In this document: in pieces, positions 51,448-60,734 of the stretch | Position numbering within the stretch: position 1 is the stretch's first letter | How the letters are laid out: the number at the start of each line of letters is the position of its first letter | NCBI RefSeq assembly: GCF_046237625.1 | Contig: NZ_CP143545.1 | Coordinates: 2,790,001 to 2,854,000, forward strand | DNA: 64,000 nucleotides | Reading direction: 5' to 3' | DNA from: Paraperibacillus esterisolvens | Lineage (GTDB): Bacteria > Bacillota > Bacilli > Bacillales > DSM-1321 | The notes under the pieces: model-generated | Database searches by the model: none | Told to the model about the DNA's origin: nothing | What the model saw: only the letters and a program-made list of their open reading frames with translations | Position numbers and translations under genes: made by a program

Positions 51448-51484
51448 GATTGGATAGCACCCGGTGCTATCCATTTTCTTTTGA
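51448..51484 (+). terminator. Hairpin downstream of a small membrane gene
   Basis: GGATAGCACC / GGTGCTATCC with almost no loop; ATTTTCTTTT follows on the plus strand. The T run is on the plus side, although the nearest gene ends from the minus side. Confidence 0.6.
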
Positions 51485-51496
51485 TTCAAGAACCTT

Positions 51497-51766
51497 TTAT
51501 AGTACGAAGGCACGTAGAGATAAATAGATAGAAAGAATGGCACACGCCGCCAGGATGGCTGCAGTATAGGTATTCCTTTTAAATTTAACGAAATAAGAGG
51601 CAAATATGATGGCGGCCGCTGACTTGGAAAAGCCGTCATAAAAGCTTTTTTCTTTAAAAAAAGAACTACTGAAAACAATTGCTGCAATAAATGATGTAAT
51701 AATTATAATCCGAAACCACAGAGGTTCTTTCAAAAATTGCTTCGCCATTGATCTAATCCGCCGCAT
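51497..51766 (-). CDS. Small membrane protein, 89 residues
   Basis: Not recognised. Two membrane segments, at about residues 18-38 (FRIIIITSFIAAIVFSS) and 66-88 (TYTAAILAACAILSIYLSLRA), with a basic N-terminus. GGGGGATC about nine bases before the ATG is a fair ribosome site. It lies between meaB and brxB and could belong to either. Function is unknown. Confidence 0.6.
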   Translation of the reverse strand: MRRIRSMAKQFLKEPLWFRIIIITSFIAAIVFSSSFFKEKSFYDGFSKSAAAIIFASYFVKFKRNTYTAAILAACAILSIYLSLRAFVL

Positions 51767-51894
51767 ACAGCTGATCCCCCTTTTAACATATCAATCTATC
51801 TCAGCATATGGAGCCTTTTCCGGAGGCATGACTTTTCTTTGCTTTACAGTCTGTCCGGCCCGATGGCAATAATCCTAATGGAAAGTGCCTAAAC

Positions 51895-51932
51895 AAAAAA
51901 ACATAATCTGCCCTTTGCCGGCAGATTATGTT
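51895..51932 (-). terminator. Terminator after meaB
   Basis: ACATAATCTGCC / GGCAGATTATGT with a 7-base loop and T runs on both sides. Confidence 0.88.
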
Positions 51933-52963
51933 TTTTCCTCTATGATGGATGTATAAAATGCTGAAAAAAGATCATGGACAGCCTGTACTGCCGGCCGCTG
52001 CCCTGCCATGACTTCAAGCCTGGCCTCCGGAAGCAGCCGTTTAATTTCTCCGTTCTGAAAAAAAAGTGCTTCAAGCTGTTCGGTGATCAAGGAGTTCATC
52101 CAGTTGCCGAGCTGTGACTTCCGCCTTTCCTCAAAAACTCCCGACTCTCCTGTTTCTGCCCGGAAGCGTTCGACCACTTCCCAAAAATCACTTATCCCAT
52201 CTCCAGTTAAAGAGGAACAGGTATATGCCCTGGTAATCCACCCCCTGGTCGCAGGTTGGATAAAATGGAGAATAGAATTATATTCCCGCTTCGTTTTCAG
52301 AGCTGAAGGCAAATTGCTTCCGTCTGCTTTATTGACTAAGATAGCGTCGGCCAGCTCCATGATGCCCTTTTTCATCCCCTGCAGTTCATCTCCTGCTCCC
52401 GTCAAGGCTAGGAGCAGAAAAAAATCAACCATTTCCCTGACCTTTGCCTCACTCTGTCCCACTCCCACTGTCTCGACCAGAATGATATCAAAACCTGCCG
52501 CTTCACAAAGCTTTATGGTTTCCCTCGTTTTACGGTGGACTCCGCCAAGAGTTCCACCGGCCGGGGAAGGCCTGATGAAGGCACTGGGATTTCGCGACAG
52601 ATTCTCCATCCTTGTTTTATCACCGAGTATGCTTCCGCCCCCGATGCTTGAGCTGGGGTCTACCGCCAGGACCGCCACTTTATGGCCTCTATTGCAGAGG
52701 AAAGTCCCAAACGCCTCAATGAAGGTGCTCTTTCCCGCCCCGGGCACTCCTGAGATCCCAATCCTGATGGATTCCTGCTCATTGTTACCCAGTTTCTTCA
52801 GCAAATGCTGGGCACTTTCAAGGTGATGCGGCGCATTGCTTTCAATAAGGGTTATAGCCCTGGCGAGCATGGTCCGGCTCCCGCCTGACACTCCATTATA
52901 CAGCTCATCAATTTGTATCCCGGATGACTTCTTTCTGAATCTCTTTTCTTTGTCCCCCGGCAT
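51926..52963 (-). CDS. meaB: Methylmalonyl-CoA mutase-associated GTPase MeaB
   Basis: G3E-family GTPase (ArgK/MeaB) of 345 residues that guards cofactor loading and integrity of methylmalonyl-CoA mutase. The P-loop is GVPGAGKS at residues 72-79, with AVDPSSSIGGGSILGDKTRM, LVETVGVGQSE and the base motif ILVNKADGSN. It starts at ATG overlapping the mutB stop by one base (TAATG). Context with mutA and mutB makes the chaperone role secure. Confidence 0.94.
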   Translation of the reverse strand: MPGDKEKRFRKKSSGIQIDELYNGVSGGSRTMLARAITLIESNAPHHLESAQHLLKKLGNNEQESIRIGISGVPGAGKSTFIEAFGTFLCNRGHKVAVLAVDPSSSIGGGSILGDKTRMENLSRNPSAFIRPSPAGGTLGGVHRKTRETIKLCEAAGFDIILVETVGVGQSEAKVREMVDFFLLLALTGAGDELQGMKKGIMELADAILVNKADGSNLPSALKTKREYNSILHFIQPATRGWITRAYTCSSLTGDGISDFWEVVERFRAETGESGVFEERRKSQLGNWMNSLITEQLEALFFQNGEIKRLLPEARLEVMAGQRPAVQAVHDLFSAFYTSIIEEKT

Positions 52964-55128
52964 TACTGAGACACTTCCTCATACCCAAGGCTTTTATAGA
53001 CTGCTTTAATCAGCAGTGCTGCTGCCCGGGGGATAATGGTGCCCGGCCCGAATATCAAGGCGGCACCCTGATCCATAAGGAATTGATAATCCTGAGCGGG
53101 GATGACTCCGCCGGCGATGACCAATATATCTTCCCTCCCCAGTTTCTTAAGCTCTTCCCGGAGCTTAGGAAGCAGAGTTTTGTGGCCGCCAGCAAGTGAA
53201 CTCATACCGATTACATGCACATCGTTTTCTACAGCCTGCATGGCCGTTTCTTCCGGAGTTTGGAAGAGCGGACCAATATCTACATCAAACCCTAGATCGG
53301 CAAAAGCGGTAGCCACGACCTTTGCACCCCGGTCATGGCCATCCTGCCCCATCTTGGCCACAAGGATCCTCGGCCGCCTTCCTTCATTTTCAAGGAATTC
53401 TGCCGTCAGCTCCTGCACTTCCTTAATTTCTTCCTCATTGGAGTAAGAACTGCTGTAAATGCCGCTTATCGACCGTATTACCGCCTTATGCCGCCCGCAA
53501 ACGTCTTCAATGGCATCCGATATTTCACCTACTGTCGCCCTTTCGGCCGCCGCCGCGACTGCAAGGTCAAGCAGGTTGCCTTCCCCTGACCGGGCAGCTG
53601 CCGTAAGACGTGCGAGTGCCGCTGTCACCTTCTCTTCACTTCTGCCTTCCTTCACAAGTTTCAGCCTTTCAATCTGGCTGAGCCTTACTGCCGTATTATC
53701 CACTTCCAGGATTTCTATTTCGTCTTCCATGTCCGGCTTGTAGGCATTCACACCCACCAGGATTTCTTCGCCGGAATCGATCTGGGCCTGCCTTCTGGCT
53801 GCAGCTTCTTCAATCTTCATCTTTGGGAGTCCAGTTTCATTGGCTTTGGACATCCCGCCGAGTTCTTCAATTTCCTCCAGATGTGCCCAGGCTCTTGTGA
53901 TGAGGGCGTCTGTAAGTGATTCTACATAATAAGAACCGCCCCATGGATCGATCACATCTGTAATATGGGTTTCTTCCTGTAGGTATAGCTGTGTGTTCCT
54001 TGCTATCCTTGCCGAAAAATCAGTGGGCAGGGCAATGGCCTCATCAAGGGCATTCGTGTGAAGGGACTGGGTATGGCCCATGGCTGCTGCGTGTGCCTCA
54101 ATCAGTGTCCGGGTGACATTGTTGAAGGGATCCTGCTCGGCAAGGCTCCAGCCTGAAGTCTGGGAGTGAGTTCGAAGGGCCAGGGACTTCGGATTCTTCG
54201 GGTTGAACTGCTTCATGAGCTTAGCCCAGATGAACCTTGCAGCCCTAAGCTTGGCCACTTCCATAAAATAATTCATGCCGATCGCCCAAAAGAACGACAG
54301 CCTCGGGGCAAACGTATCAATGCCTATCCCGGCTGCAAGCCCCGTTCGCACATATTCGAGCCCGTTGGCAAGCGTATAGGCAAGTTCAATGTCAGCCGGT
54401 GCCCCCGCTTCCTGCATATGATATCCCGATATGGATATACTGTTGAACTTCGGCATATGGCTGGATGTATAATCAAAAATATCGGCTATAATTTTCATCG
54501 ACATTTCCGGCGGATAGATATAGGTGTTCCGAACCATATATTCTTTCAGAATGTCATTTTGGATCGTGCCGGAAAGCTGTGCCGGCTCCACTCCCTGCTC
54601 TTTTGCAGTCACGATGAAGTAAGCAAGGATAGGCAGAACGGCACCATTCATCGTCATGGAAACCGACATTTGATCAAGCGGGATATCCCGGAAAAGAATC
54701 TTCATATCCTCAACAGTGTCGATTGCGACCCCTGCCTTCCCCACATCGCTGAAAACCCGGGGATGATCAGAATCGTAACCCCGGTGTGTCGCCAGGTCGA
54801 AAGCGACTGAAAGCCCCTTCTGTCCCATGGCGAGATTCTTTTTATAAAAAGCATTGGATTCTTCCGCTGTGGAAAAGCCCGCATACTGCCTGACTGTCCA
54901 TGGCCTGTTCACATACATCGCGGGATATGGCCCGCGCGTGAAAGGGGCAAGCCCCGGAAAATTCATGTGATGTTCTGCCTGTTTAATATCCTCTTCCGTA
55001 TAAACGGCCTTCACTTCGATTCCTTCACTGGTCTGGTGTGCTGTTATAGGGACTCCGCTTAAGTTATCTGCTTTTCCCGTGCTGTTCATTGAGTCCTGGC
55101 TGATTGCTCGAAAGTCTGGTCTTGTCAT
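52963..55128 (-). CDS. mutB: Methylmalonyl-CoA mutase, large subunit
   Basis: Adenosylcobalamin-dependent mutase of 721 residues converting (2R)-methylmalonyl-CoA to succinyl-CoA. A TIM-barrel domain (RGPYPAMYVNRPWTVRQYAGF; FDLATHRGYDSDHPR) precedes the C-terminal B12 domain. The base-off cobalamin motif D596-G-H598-D-R-G601 is intact, so H598 is the lower axial ligand. It overlaps mutA by four bases (ATGA). It forms a heterodimer with MutA. Confidence 0.96.
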   Translation of the reverse strand: MTRPDFRAISQDSMNSTGKADNLSGVPITAHQTSEGIEVKAVYTEEDIKQAEHHMNFPGLAPFTRGPYPAMYVNRPWTVRQYAGFSTAEESNAFYKKNLAMGQKGLSVAFDLATHRGYDSDHPRVFSDVGKAGVAIDTVEDMKILFRDIPLDQMSVSMTMNGAVLPILAYFIVTAKEQGVEPAQLSGTIQNDILKEYMVRNTYIYPPEMSMKIIADIFDYTSSHMPKFNSISISGYHMQEAGAPADIELAYTLANGLEYVRTGLAAGIGIDTFAPRLSFFWAIGMNYFMEVAKLRAARFIWAKLMKQFNPKNPKSLALRTHSQTSGWSLAEQDPFNNVTRTLIEAHAAAMGHTQSLHTNALDEAIALPTDFSARIARNTQLYLQEETHITDVIDPWGGSYYVESLTDALITRAWAHLEEIEELGGMSKANETGLPKMKIEEAAARRQAQIDSGEEILVGVNAYKPDMEDEIEILEVDNTAVRLSQIERLKLVKEGRSEEKVTAALARLTAAARSGEGNLLDLAVAAAAERATVGEISDAIEDVCGRHKAVIRSISGIYSSSYSNEEEIKEVQELTAEFLENEGRRPRILVAKMGQDGHDRGAKVVATAFADLGFDVDIGPLFQTPEETAMQAVENDVHVIGMSSLAGGHKTLLPKLREELKKLGREDILVIAGGVIPAQDYQFLMDQGAALIFGPGTIIPRAAALLIKAVYKSLGYEEVSQ

Positions 55129-57005
55129 CGTGTTTTACCCTCCATCTCCACCAAGAACGTATTAAGCAGGTCAAGGCTTGTGTTCTGGTGTATGCTGCCA
55201 TTAAGGCCCGCTTTTTCAGCCGATCCGGCCAGCTCCTTCGTCATCCTGCCTGCAATATATATCCTTTTATGGGGAAACGCTGCCCTTACAGCTGAGATAT
55301 AATGAACAGCTTCTTTTTCATACGTTTCATCGCTGCCGCATATCAGGAAGTGGCCGGCTTCCTCATTCCTGCTGATAAATGAAAGGGCCTGGTCTGTGTC
55401 ATAAATAGGGGGGCTGATCTCAGCATGGATTCCCCCAGCCGCGAAAAAACTGCGGATGAAGTCGGCTCTCGGTTTGAAGTCCTTTAAAGCACCCAGCCCA
55501 ATTATACCAACCCTTGGTATCGTTCCCCGCCTTTCGGCCAGTCCCGCTGCTTTATGGCGGATTGCCTCCACCTCTTCCGAAAGTCTTCTCGGCTTCAGGG
55601 CATCAATGCCCCTTAAGCCATGATTGTCAGGTGCTGCAGCGGTGCCATTCGTTGTTCCTTTTCCCGGTTTTGCAGACTGGCTGATATCTGCATAAACATT
55701 GGTCCCGACCAGCCTCTCTTTTCTTACCATCACCTGGTGTGCCTTATCATCAAATGTTTTGACGGCCTGCTCCTGTATCCATCCGCTTTCAAGGGCAGCC
55801 CATGCTCCCCCCATGTCTTCAATCTCAAGGAATAACTCCCACGCTGATTCGGCAAGCTGATCCGTAAGCTTTTCAACATACCATGATCCCCCTGCAGGAT
55901 CTGCTGTATGCTTAAGGTGCGCTTCCTCTGCCAGGATGTGGTGGATATTGCGGGCAATCCTGCCGGCGAGCGGACTCGCTGGCACCGCGGGCGAATCAAA
56001 GGGATGAACCTGAAGATATTGAACATTTCCCACTGCCGCGGCAAAGGCCTGGCCTGCTGTTCTTAAAATATTCACATGCGGATCATAGACAGTCTGTGTA
56101 AACGCAGAGGTTTCAGCATGAATTTCCATCTTGAACGGCTTCACCTCATCCTTGTAAGCTTCTCCAATCCTCGACCAGAGCCTGCGGGCTGCCCTCAGCT
56201 TTGCGATTTCCATAAAGAAGCTGGAACCAATGGCAAAGGAAAAAACCATTTTCTCAGCGAGTACGCAGGCGTCGATTCCTTCTTTCCTTCCCATTTCCAG
56301 ATATTCCACACCAAGGGCCAGGGCAAAAGCCAATTCCTGCACTGGACTTGCACCCGCATTATGGTAAATAGAACCTTTGACAAGGAGGCTCCGGAGACCC
56401 GGGAAAGAAATATTCATTGCCTTAATACGGCCGGCGAATTCCATTGAAAACTTGTCTTTATCCGCAGGCAGACGCCCGGCTGCCGCCCCGTCCGATATCA
56501 GGTCCTCGACAGCAGCTCCCCGAAGGCCGGCTTGAAGTTCCGGGTCATCGCAGATGCTCCTGAATAAGGTTTCCTGCCTTCCCTTCAGATCCAGGAAGAA
56601 TGGCAGATTGACTGCATGGAGTTTCCGCATCAGATCCTGCATCCCGCCGGCATCCAATGAATCAAACAGTTCCGTATCAAAAGAGATTGTATTCTGCCCT
56701 TTCTTAACAGCTTCCTCTATGAGAGCGAATAATTCCTCACGATCTTCCGCCCTCAGGCATTGGGCAATCCCCCATGTACCTCCCCGGCTTCCTGCAGGTT
56801 CGATTCCCCGGGTATACGGTCTCTGTCCCGGAAGTTCTGTTATAGTTTCATTTTTATAATATAGTGGTTCGATTTGTATACCTTCATATGTATTTCTAGA
56901 AAGACTGCTGACACTCATCCCCTTCAGACTTTTCGCAGCAGCCTCTTCCCAGCTGGTAAAATCCGCAGCCGGAAATTCAAGCTTCTTTATTTCGCTCGTT
57001 TTCAT
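55125..57005 (-). CDS. mutA: Methylmalonyl-CoA mutase, small subunit
   Basis: Non-catalytic partner of MutB, about 626 residues. It has the barrel segments (YTRGIEPAGSRGGTWGIAQCL; QTVYDPHVNILRTAGQ) and a C-terminal flavodoxin-like domain, but the cobalamin DxHxxG motif is missing (the equivalent strand reads VGIIGLGALKDFKPRAD). This is the known subunit pattern. The ATG at 57003-57005 is chosen as family start (MKTSEIKKLEF), with a weak GGAAG ribosome site; the longer frame begins 28 codons earlier. Confidence 0.93.
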   Translation of the reverse strand: MKTSEIKKLEFPAADFTSWEEAAAKSLKGMSVSSLSRNTYEGIQIEPLYYKNETITELPGQRPYTRGIEPAGSRGGTWGIAQCLRAEDREELFALIEEAVKKGQNTISFDTELFDSLDAGGMQDLMRKLHAVNLPFFLDLKGRQETLFRSICDDPELQAGLRGAAVEDLISDGAAAGRLPADKDKFSMEFAGRIKAMNISFPGLRSLLVKGSIYHNAGASPVQELAFALALGVEYLEMGRKEGIDACVLAEKMVFSFAIGSSFFMEIAKLRAARRLWSRIGEAYKDEVKPFKMEIHAETSAFTQTVYDPHVNILRTAGQAFAAAVGNVQYLQVHPFDSPAVPASPLAGRIARNIHHILAEEAHLKHTADPAGGSWYVEKLTDQLAESAWELFLEIEDMGGAWAALESGWIQEQAVKTFDDKAHQVMVRKERLVGTNVYADISQSAKPGKGTTNGTAAAPDNHGLRGIDALKPRRLSEEVEAIRHKAAGLAERRGTIPRVGIIGLGALKDFKPRADFIRSFFAAGGIHAEISPPIYDTDQALSFISRNEEAGHFLICGSDETYEKEAVHYISAVRAAFPHKRIYIAGRMTKELAGSAEKAGLNGSIHQNTSLDLLNTFLVEMEGKTR

Positions 57006-57229
57006 GTAATCGCTTCCAAATGGATTTATACGTTCGACTTGGAAGCATTTCCCTCCCTGCAAGTAAAAGATAGCATTGCTGATACTCATATTTTAGAACA
57101 GTCAGTATATTTGTGCAATTGCAGGCCCGCATATAAAGATGCCTGCACACCAGAATAACAGGGCTTTACTATTCTAATGCTTATTATTTTTATATTTGAG
57201 TGCCCGCAAATATAATAGATATTTAAGCT

Positions 57230-58276
57230 ATGAAAGTCATGCTCGCAAGATATTTTCAGCCTTTATTGCAAAGCCTAAGAAAGAAATTATGGAGAGAAGG
57301 TACAACTGTGTTTATAATTGGCAGCCGGACAATAAAAACAGCTATAGGAGCTATGGTCTCATTGATGATTGCCGGTATGTTTTCGCTCGAAAATGCGGCT
57401 ACCGCCGCTATCATTACCCTGCTTAGTGTGCAGAGCACCAAAAGGCAGTCAGCCGTTATAGCCCTCAGGCGATTTGCTGCCGGAATTCTCGGCATGGCCT
57501 TAGCGGTCATCCTGTTTCAATGGGGATCGTTCACACCCATTTCTGTGGGTGTCCTCCTGTTGATATACATCCCCCTGATGGCGAAATTGGGACTTCACGA
57601 AGGAATCATCCCCGGTTTTGTCATCGTGATGCAATTATATTTAACAAAAAACATTACATACGCTTTTGTTTTAAATGAAGTGTTCATCATTACTATCGGG
57701 ATCCTGGTTGCACTGCTTTTCAATCTTTATATGCCCAGCGTCGAAAAAGACCTTCGCCGGAAATCTTCGGAGACAGAGGAGAATTTCAAACTGATTTTCC
57801 TGCAGCTCGCCCGCTTCATCAGAAAAAAAGAAAGAGTATGGAATGATGAATCTGTCTTGAAAAGTGAAAATGCTATCCGGGAAGGGAAGGACCTTGCCCG
57901 CAGGAGTGTCGAAAACTCCTTTTTTCGAAAGGAAAATTACTATCGCGATTATTTCAATATGCGCGGACAGCAATTTGACATCATTCAGAGAGTCATCCCG
58001 ATCATCCTTCATCTCCCGACTGCCTTTGAGCAGAATGTTATGGCAGCCGAGCTTATGGAGGAAATCGGCCATAGCATCCATAAGGAAAACCCTGCTACCG
58101 CACTGCTGGTTTCCCTGCGGGCTTTGCGGCAGACCTTCGAGAAAATGGAACTTCCCAAAACACGCGAGGAATTTGAAACCAGGGCAGCGCTCCTGGTATT
58201 CATAAATGAAATCGAAAGGTTTCTCCAGATTAAATCGCAATTCATCCTTGAGACAGGGGATTCTGCTGCTGAGTAA
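57230..58276 (+). CDS. Second YqjA-like aromatic acid exporter family protein
   Basis: A 348-residue paralogue of the yqjA product at 38415-39425. The same plan is seen: N-terminal helices (TAIGAMVSLMIAGMFSLENAA; VGVLLLIYIPLMAKLGLHEG), the conserved LLFNLYMPSVEKDL, and a cytoplasmic helical half containing KTREEFETRAALLVF. It is the only plus-strand gene in the last 12 kb and is convergent with bkdB. Transport of aromatic acids is a family name only. Ribosome site is poor. Confidence 0.85.
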   Translation: MKVMLARYFQPLLQSLRKKLWREGTTVFIIGSRTIKTAIGAMVSLMIAGMFSLENAATAAIITLLSVQSTKRQSAVIALRRFAAGILGMALAVILFQWGSFTPISVGVLLLIYIPLMAKLGLHEGIIPGFVIVMQLYLTKNITYAFVLNEVFIITIGILVALLFNLYMPSVEKDLRRKSSETEENFKLIFLQLARFIRKKERVWNDESVLKSENAIREGKDLARRSVENSFFRKENYYRDYFNMRGQQFDIIQRVIPIILHLPTAFEQNVMAAELMEEIGHSIHKENPATALLVSLRALRQTFEKMELPKTREEFETRAALLVFINEIERFLQIKSQFILETGDSAAE

Positions 58277-58288
58277 GAGACTGCCCGA

Positions 58289-58350
58289 TAGAAAAGCACC
58301 TCCCAATTGATTATAGCCTATCAATTGGGAGGTGCTTTCTTTTTTAACTG
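58289..58350. terminator. Strong terminator after the YqjA paralogue
   Basis: AAAGCACCTCCCAATTGAT / ATCAATTGGGAGGTGCTTT with an 8-base loop, then CTTTTTT; a 19-base perfect stem, usable on both strands. Confidence 0.9.
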
Positions 58351-58443
58351 TTTATCTTTTTAATAAACGGTTTCGTAAAGATGCAATAAGAAGGTTCATT
58401 TCCACTGCCGGCATTCTCCCGCAGCCGCCCTTTTAGAACCGTC

Positions 58444-59727
58444 CTAATAGATCGGTGTAGTCTCCGGAGATGAGCTTTCCAGTATTTCTTTTACTCTTGC
58501 AAGGAAACGTCCGCATACTAATCCATCGAGCACCCGGTGATCAAGCGACATACAGAGATTCACCATGTCACGAACGGCAATCATTCCGTCGATGATGACC
58601 GGACGCTTTACAATCGATTCTACCTGAAGGATGGCTGCCTGCGGATAATTGATGATTCCCATTGACTGCACGGATCCGAATGAGCCTGTGTTATTGACCG
58701 TGAAGGTCCCGCCCTGCATTTCATCAGATCTAAGCTTTCCGGCTCTCACTTTGCCTGCAAGCTCCGTAATTTCACGGGCAATGCCTTTTATTGTTTTTTC
58801 ATCGGCATTTTTGATGACCGGAACATACAGAGCATCCTCTGTAGCAACGGCGATGGAGATGTTTATATCTTTTTTCTGGATGATTTTATCTCCAGCCCAC
58901 ATTGAATTGATCTGCGGGAATTCCTTCAGCGCCTGTGCCACTGCTTTCACGAAGAAGGCGAAGTACGTCAAATTAAAACCCTCCTGCTGCTTGAATCCTG
59001 ACTTCAAGGAGTCTCTATAGGACACAAGCTTCGTCACATCCACTTCAACCATGGTCCAGGCGTGAGGGGCTTCATGTTTGCTTCTTAGCATATTGGCAGC
59101 AATCGCCTTACGTACGCCTGTCACTGGTATTTCGATATCCCCAGGAGCTGATGCTGCCGGAGGGCTCTCTGTTTTTCTTCCAGGGCGGGCGGCCTGCGGT
59201 TCCTGCTGAAGCCCTGCAGGCTTTGGAACCGGCGCTGCCGGCTGTTCAGGCTGAGGAATACCGCCTGCCTCGATTACGGCAAGCAGATCCTTCCTTGTGA
59301 TTCGTCCCCCGGCACCCGAGCCTGTCACCTGCGCAAGGTCTATTCCATTTTCTTGAGCAATTTTAAGCACAGCAGGGGAGTAGCGCGCTTTGCTCGAGGT
59401 ATCCTTCACGGGTTCTGCCACTTTCGCTTCTTCTCTGGCGCCCGCCGGCTCCTCACTGCCAGCTGTCTCTTCCTGGGCACCCGCTTCGGTTTCAACCGAG
59501 CAGATGAATTCCCCGATAGACAGAGTCTGACCTTCTTCAGCGATTAATTCCTTGATGATACCTGTAAAGGATGAAGGAATTTCTGCATTTACTTTGTCAG
59601 TCATCACTTCAGCGATCGGATCATATTTATTTACCTTATCTCCAGGGGCAACCAGCCATTTGCTGATTGTCCCTTCCGTTACACTTTCCCCCAGCTGCGG
59701 CATTTTCAATTTCTCGACGGTCATCAT
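58444..59727 (-). CDS. bkdB: Branched-chain 2-oxoacid dehydrogenase E2 (lipoamide acyltransferase)
   Basis: Core of the branched-chain keto-acid dehydrogenase complex, 427 residues. Lipoyl domain with K45 in VMTDKVNAEI; an Ala, Pro and Glu-rich linker; an E1/E3-binding domain with SPAVLKIAQENGIDLAQV and GGRITRKDL; and the catalytic domain ending in LDHRVLDGLVCGRF. ATG-ATG start after AAAGGAGGG. It is last in the operon. It transfers acyl groups from E1 to CoA. Confidence 0.95.
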   Translation of the reverse strand: MMTVEKLKMPQLGESVTEGTISKWLVAPGDKVNKYDPIAEVMTDKVNAEIPSSFTGIIKELIAEEGQTLSIGEFICSVETEAGAQEETAGSEEPAGAREEAKVAEPVKDTSSKARYSPAVLKIAQENGIDLAQVTGSGAGGRITRKDLLAVIEAGGIPQPEQPAAPVPKPAGLQQEPQAARPGRKTESPPAASAPGDIEIPVTGVRKAIAANMLRSKHEAPHAWTMVEVDVTKLVSYRDSLKSGFKQQEGFNLTYFAFFVKAVAQALKEFPQINSMWAGDKIIQKKDINISIAVATEDALYVPVIKNADEKTIKGIAREITELAGKVRAGKLRSDEMQGGTFTVNNTGSFGSVQSMGIINYPQAAILQVESIVKRPVIIDGMIAVRDMVNLCMSLDHRVLDGLVCGRFLARVKEILESSSPETTPIY

Positions 59728-59750
59728 GTACCCTCCTTTCAGCTTCTCTA

Positions 59751-60734
59751 TTAAAATTCAGCCAGCTCACGCATAGCTTTTTCAACTTTGTCCGGGTTGA
59801 CCATAAAATACTTTTCCATCGTCGGTGAATATGGCATAGCAGGCACATCAGGTCCGGCAAGGCGCTTGATTGGTGCATCAAGGTCGAACAGACAGTTCTC
59901 TGCAATGATCGCAGCCACCTCGCTCATGATGCTTCCCTCTTTATTGTCCTCCGTCAAGAGAAGCACCTTCCCTGTCCTGGATGCTGCTTCAATGATTGCT
60001 TCTTTATCCAATGGATAGACTGTGCGAAGATCCAGTATATGTGCTGAAATGCCGTCACTGGCAAGACGCTCAGCCGCCTGAAGGGCAAAATGCACGCAAA
60101 GGCCGTAGGTGATGATTGTAATATCTTCACCCTCGCGCTTCACATCTGCCTTCCCGATTGGCAGTACATAGTCATCAGCCGGTACTTCTCCCTTAATCAG
60201 GCGGTAAGCCCGCTTATGTTCAAAAAACAGGACTGGGTCTTCATCACGAATGGCCGCTTTCAAAAGGCCCTTCACATCGTAAGGAGTGGACGGCATAACG
60301 ATCTTAAGCCCCGGGGTCCCGGCAAAGAGAGCCTCTACAGACTGGGAATGATAAAGCGCACCATGGACTCCGCCTCCGTATGGGGCACGGATGACCATTG
60401 GACAGCTCCAGTCATTGTTGGAACGATAACGGATTTTAGCGGCTTCCGAAACAATCTGGTTCACAGCCGGCATGATGAAATCGGCGAATTGCATCTCGGC
60501 AACCGGGCGCATCCCATACATGGCAGCCCCGATTCCCACTCCTGCGATGGCGGATTCAGCAAGCGGTGTATCGAGTACACGGTCTTCGCCAAACTGGTCA
60601 TACAGTCCGTAAGTCGCCTTGAATACCCCGCCTTTTTTTCCTACATCCTCACCAAGGACAAAGACGCGCGAATCTCTTTCCATCTCTTCCCGAAGCGCCA
60701 TCGTGACTGCATCGATATATGAAATAACTGGCAT
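59751..60734 (-). CDS. bkdAB: Branched-chain 2-oxoacid dehydrogenase E1 beta
   Basis: Thiamine-diphosphate-dependent decarboxylase beta chain, 327 residues. Features are MPVISYIDAVTMALREEM, LGEDVGKKGGVFKAT, DTPLAESAIAGVGIGAAMYG, and the C-terminal transketolase domain with TEDNKEGSIMSEVA and VPAMPYSPTMEK. It overlaps bkdAA by one base (TAATG) and is 23 bases upstream of bkdB. It forms a heterotetramer with BkdAA. Confidence 0.95.
   Translation of the reverse strand: MPVISYIDAVTMALREEMERDSRVFVLGEDVGKKGGVFKATYGLYDQFGEDRVLDTPLAESAIAGVGIGAAMYGMRPVAEMQFADFIMPAVNQIVSEAAKIRYRSNNDWSCPMVIRAPYGGGVHGALYHSQSVEALFAGTPGLKIVMPSTPYDVKGLLKAAIRDEDPVLFFEHKRAYRLIKGEVPADDYVLPIGKADVKREGEDITIITYGLCVHFALQAAERLASDGISAHILDLRTVYPLDKEAIIEAASRTGKVLLLTEDNKEGSIMSEVAAIIAENCLFDLDAPIKRLAGPDVPAMPYSPTMEKYFMVNPDKVEKAMRELAEF

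Noticed and set aside
57671..58324. Minus-strand frame of 217 codons opposite the second YqjA gene
   Set aside because: It lies antisense to a clear family member and has no recognisable features.
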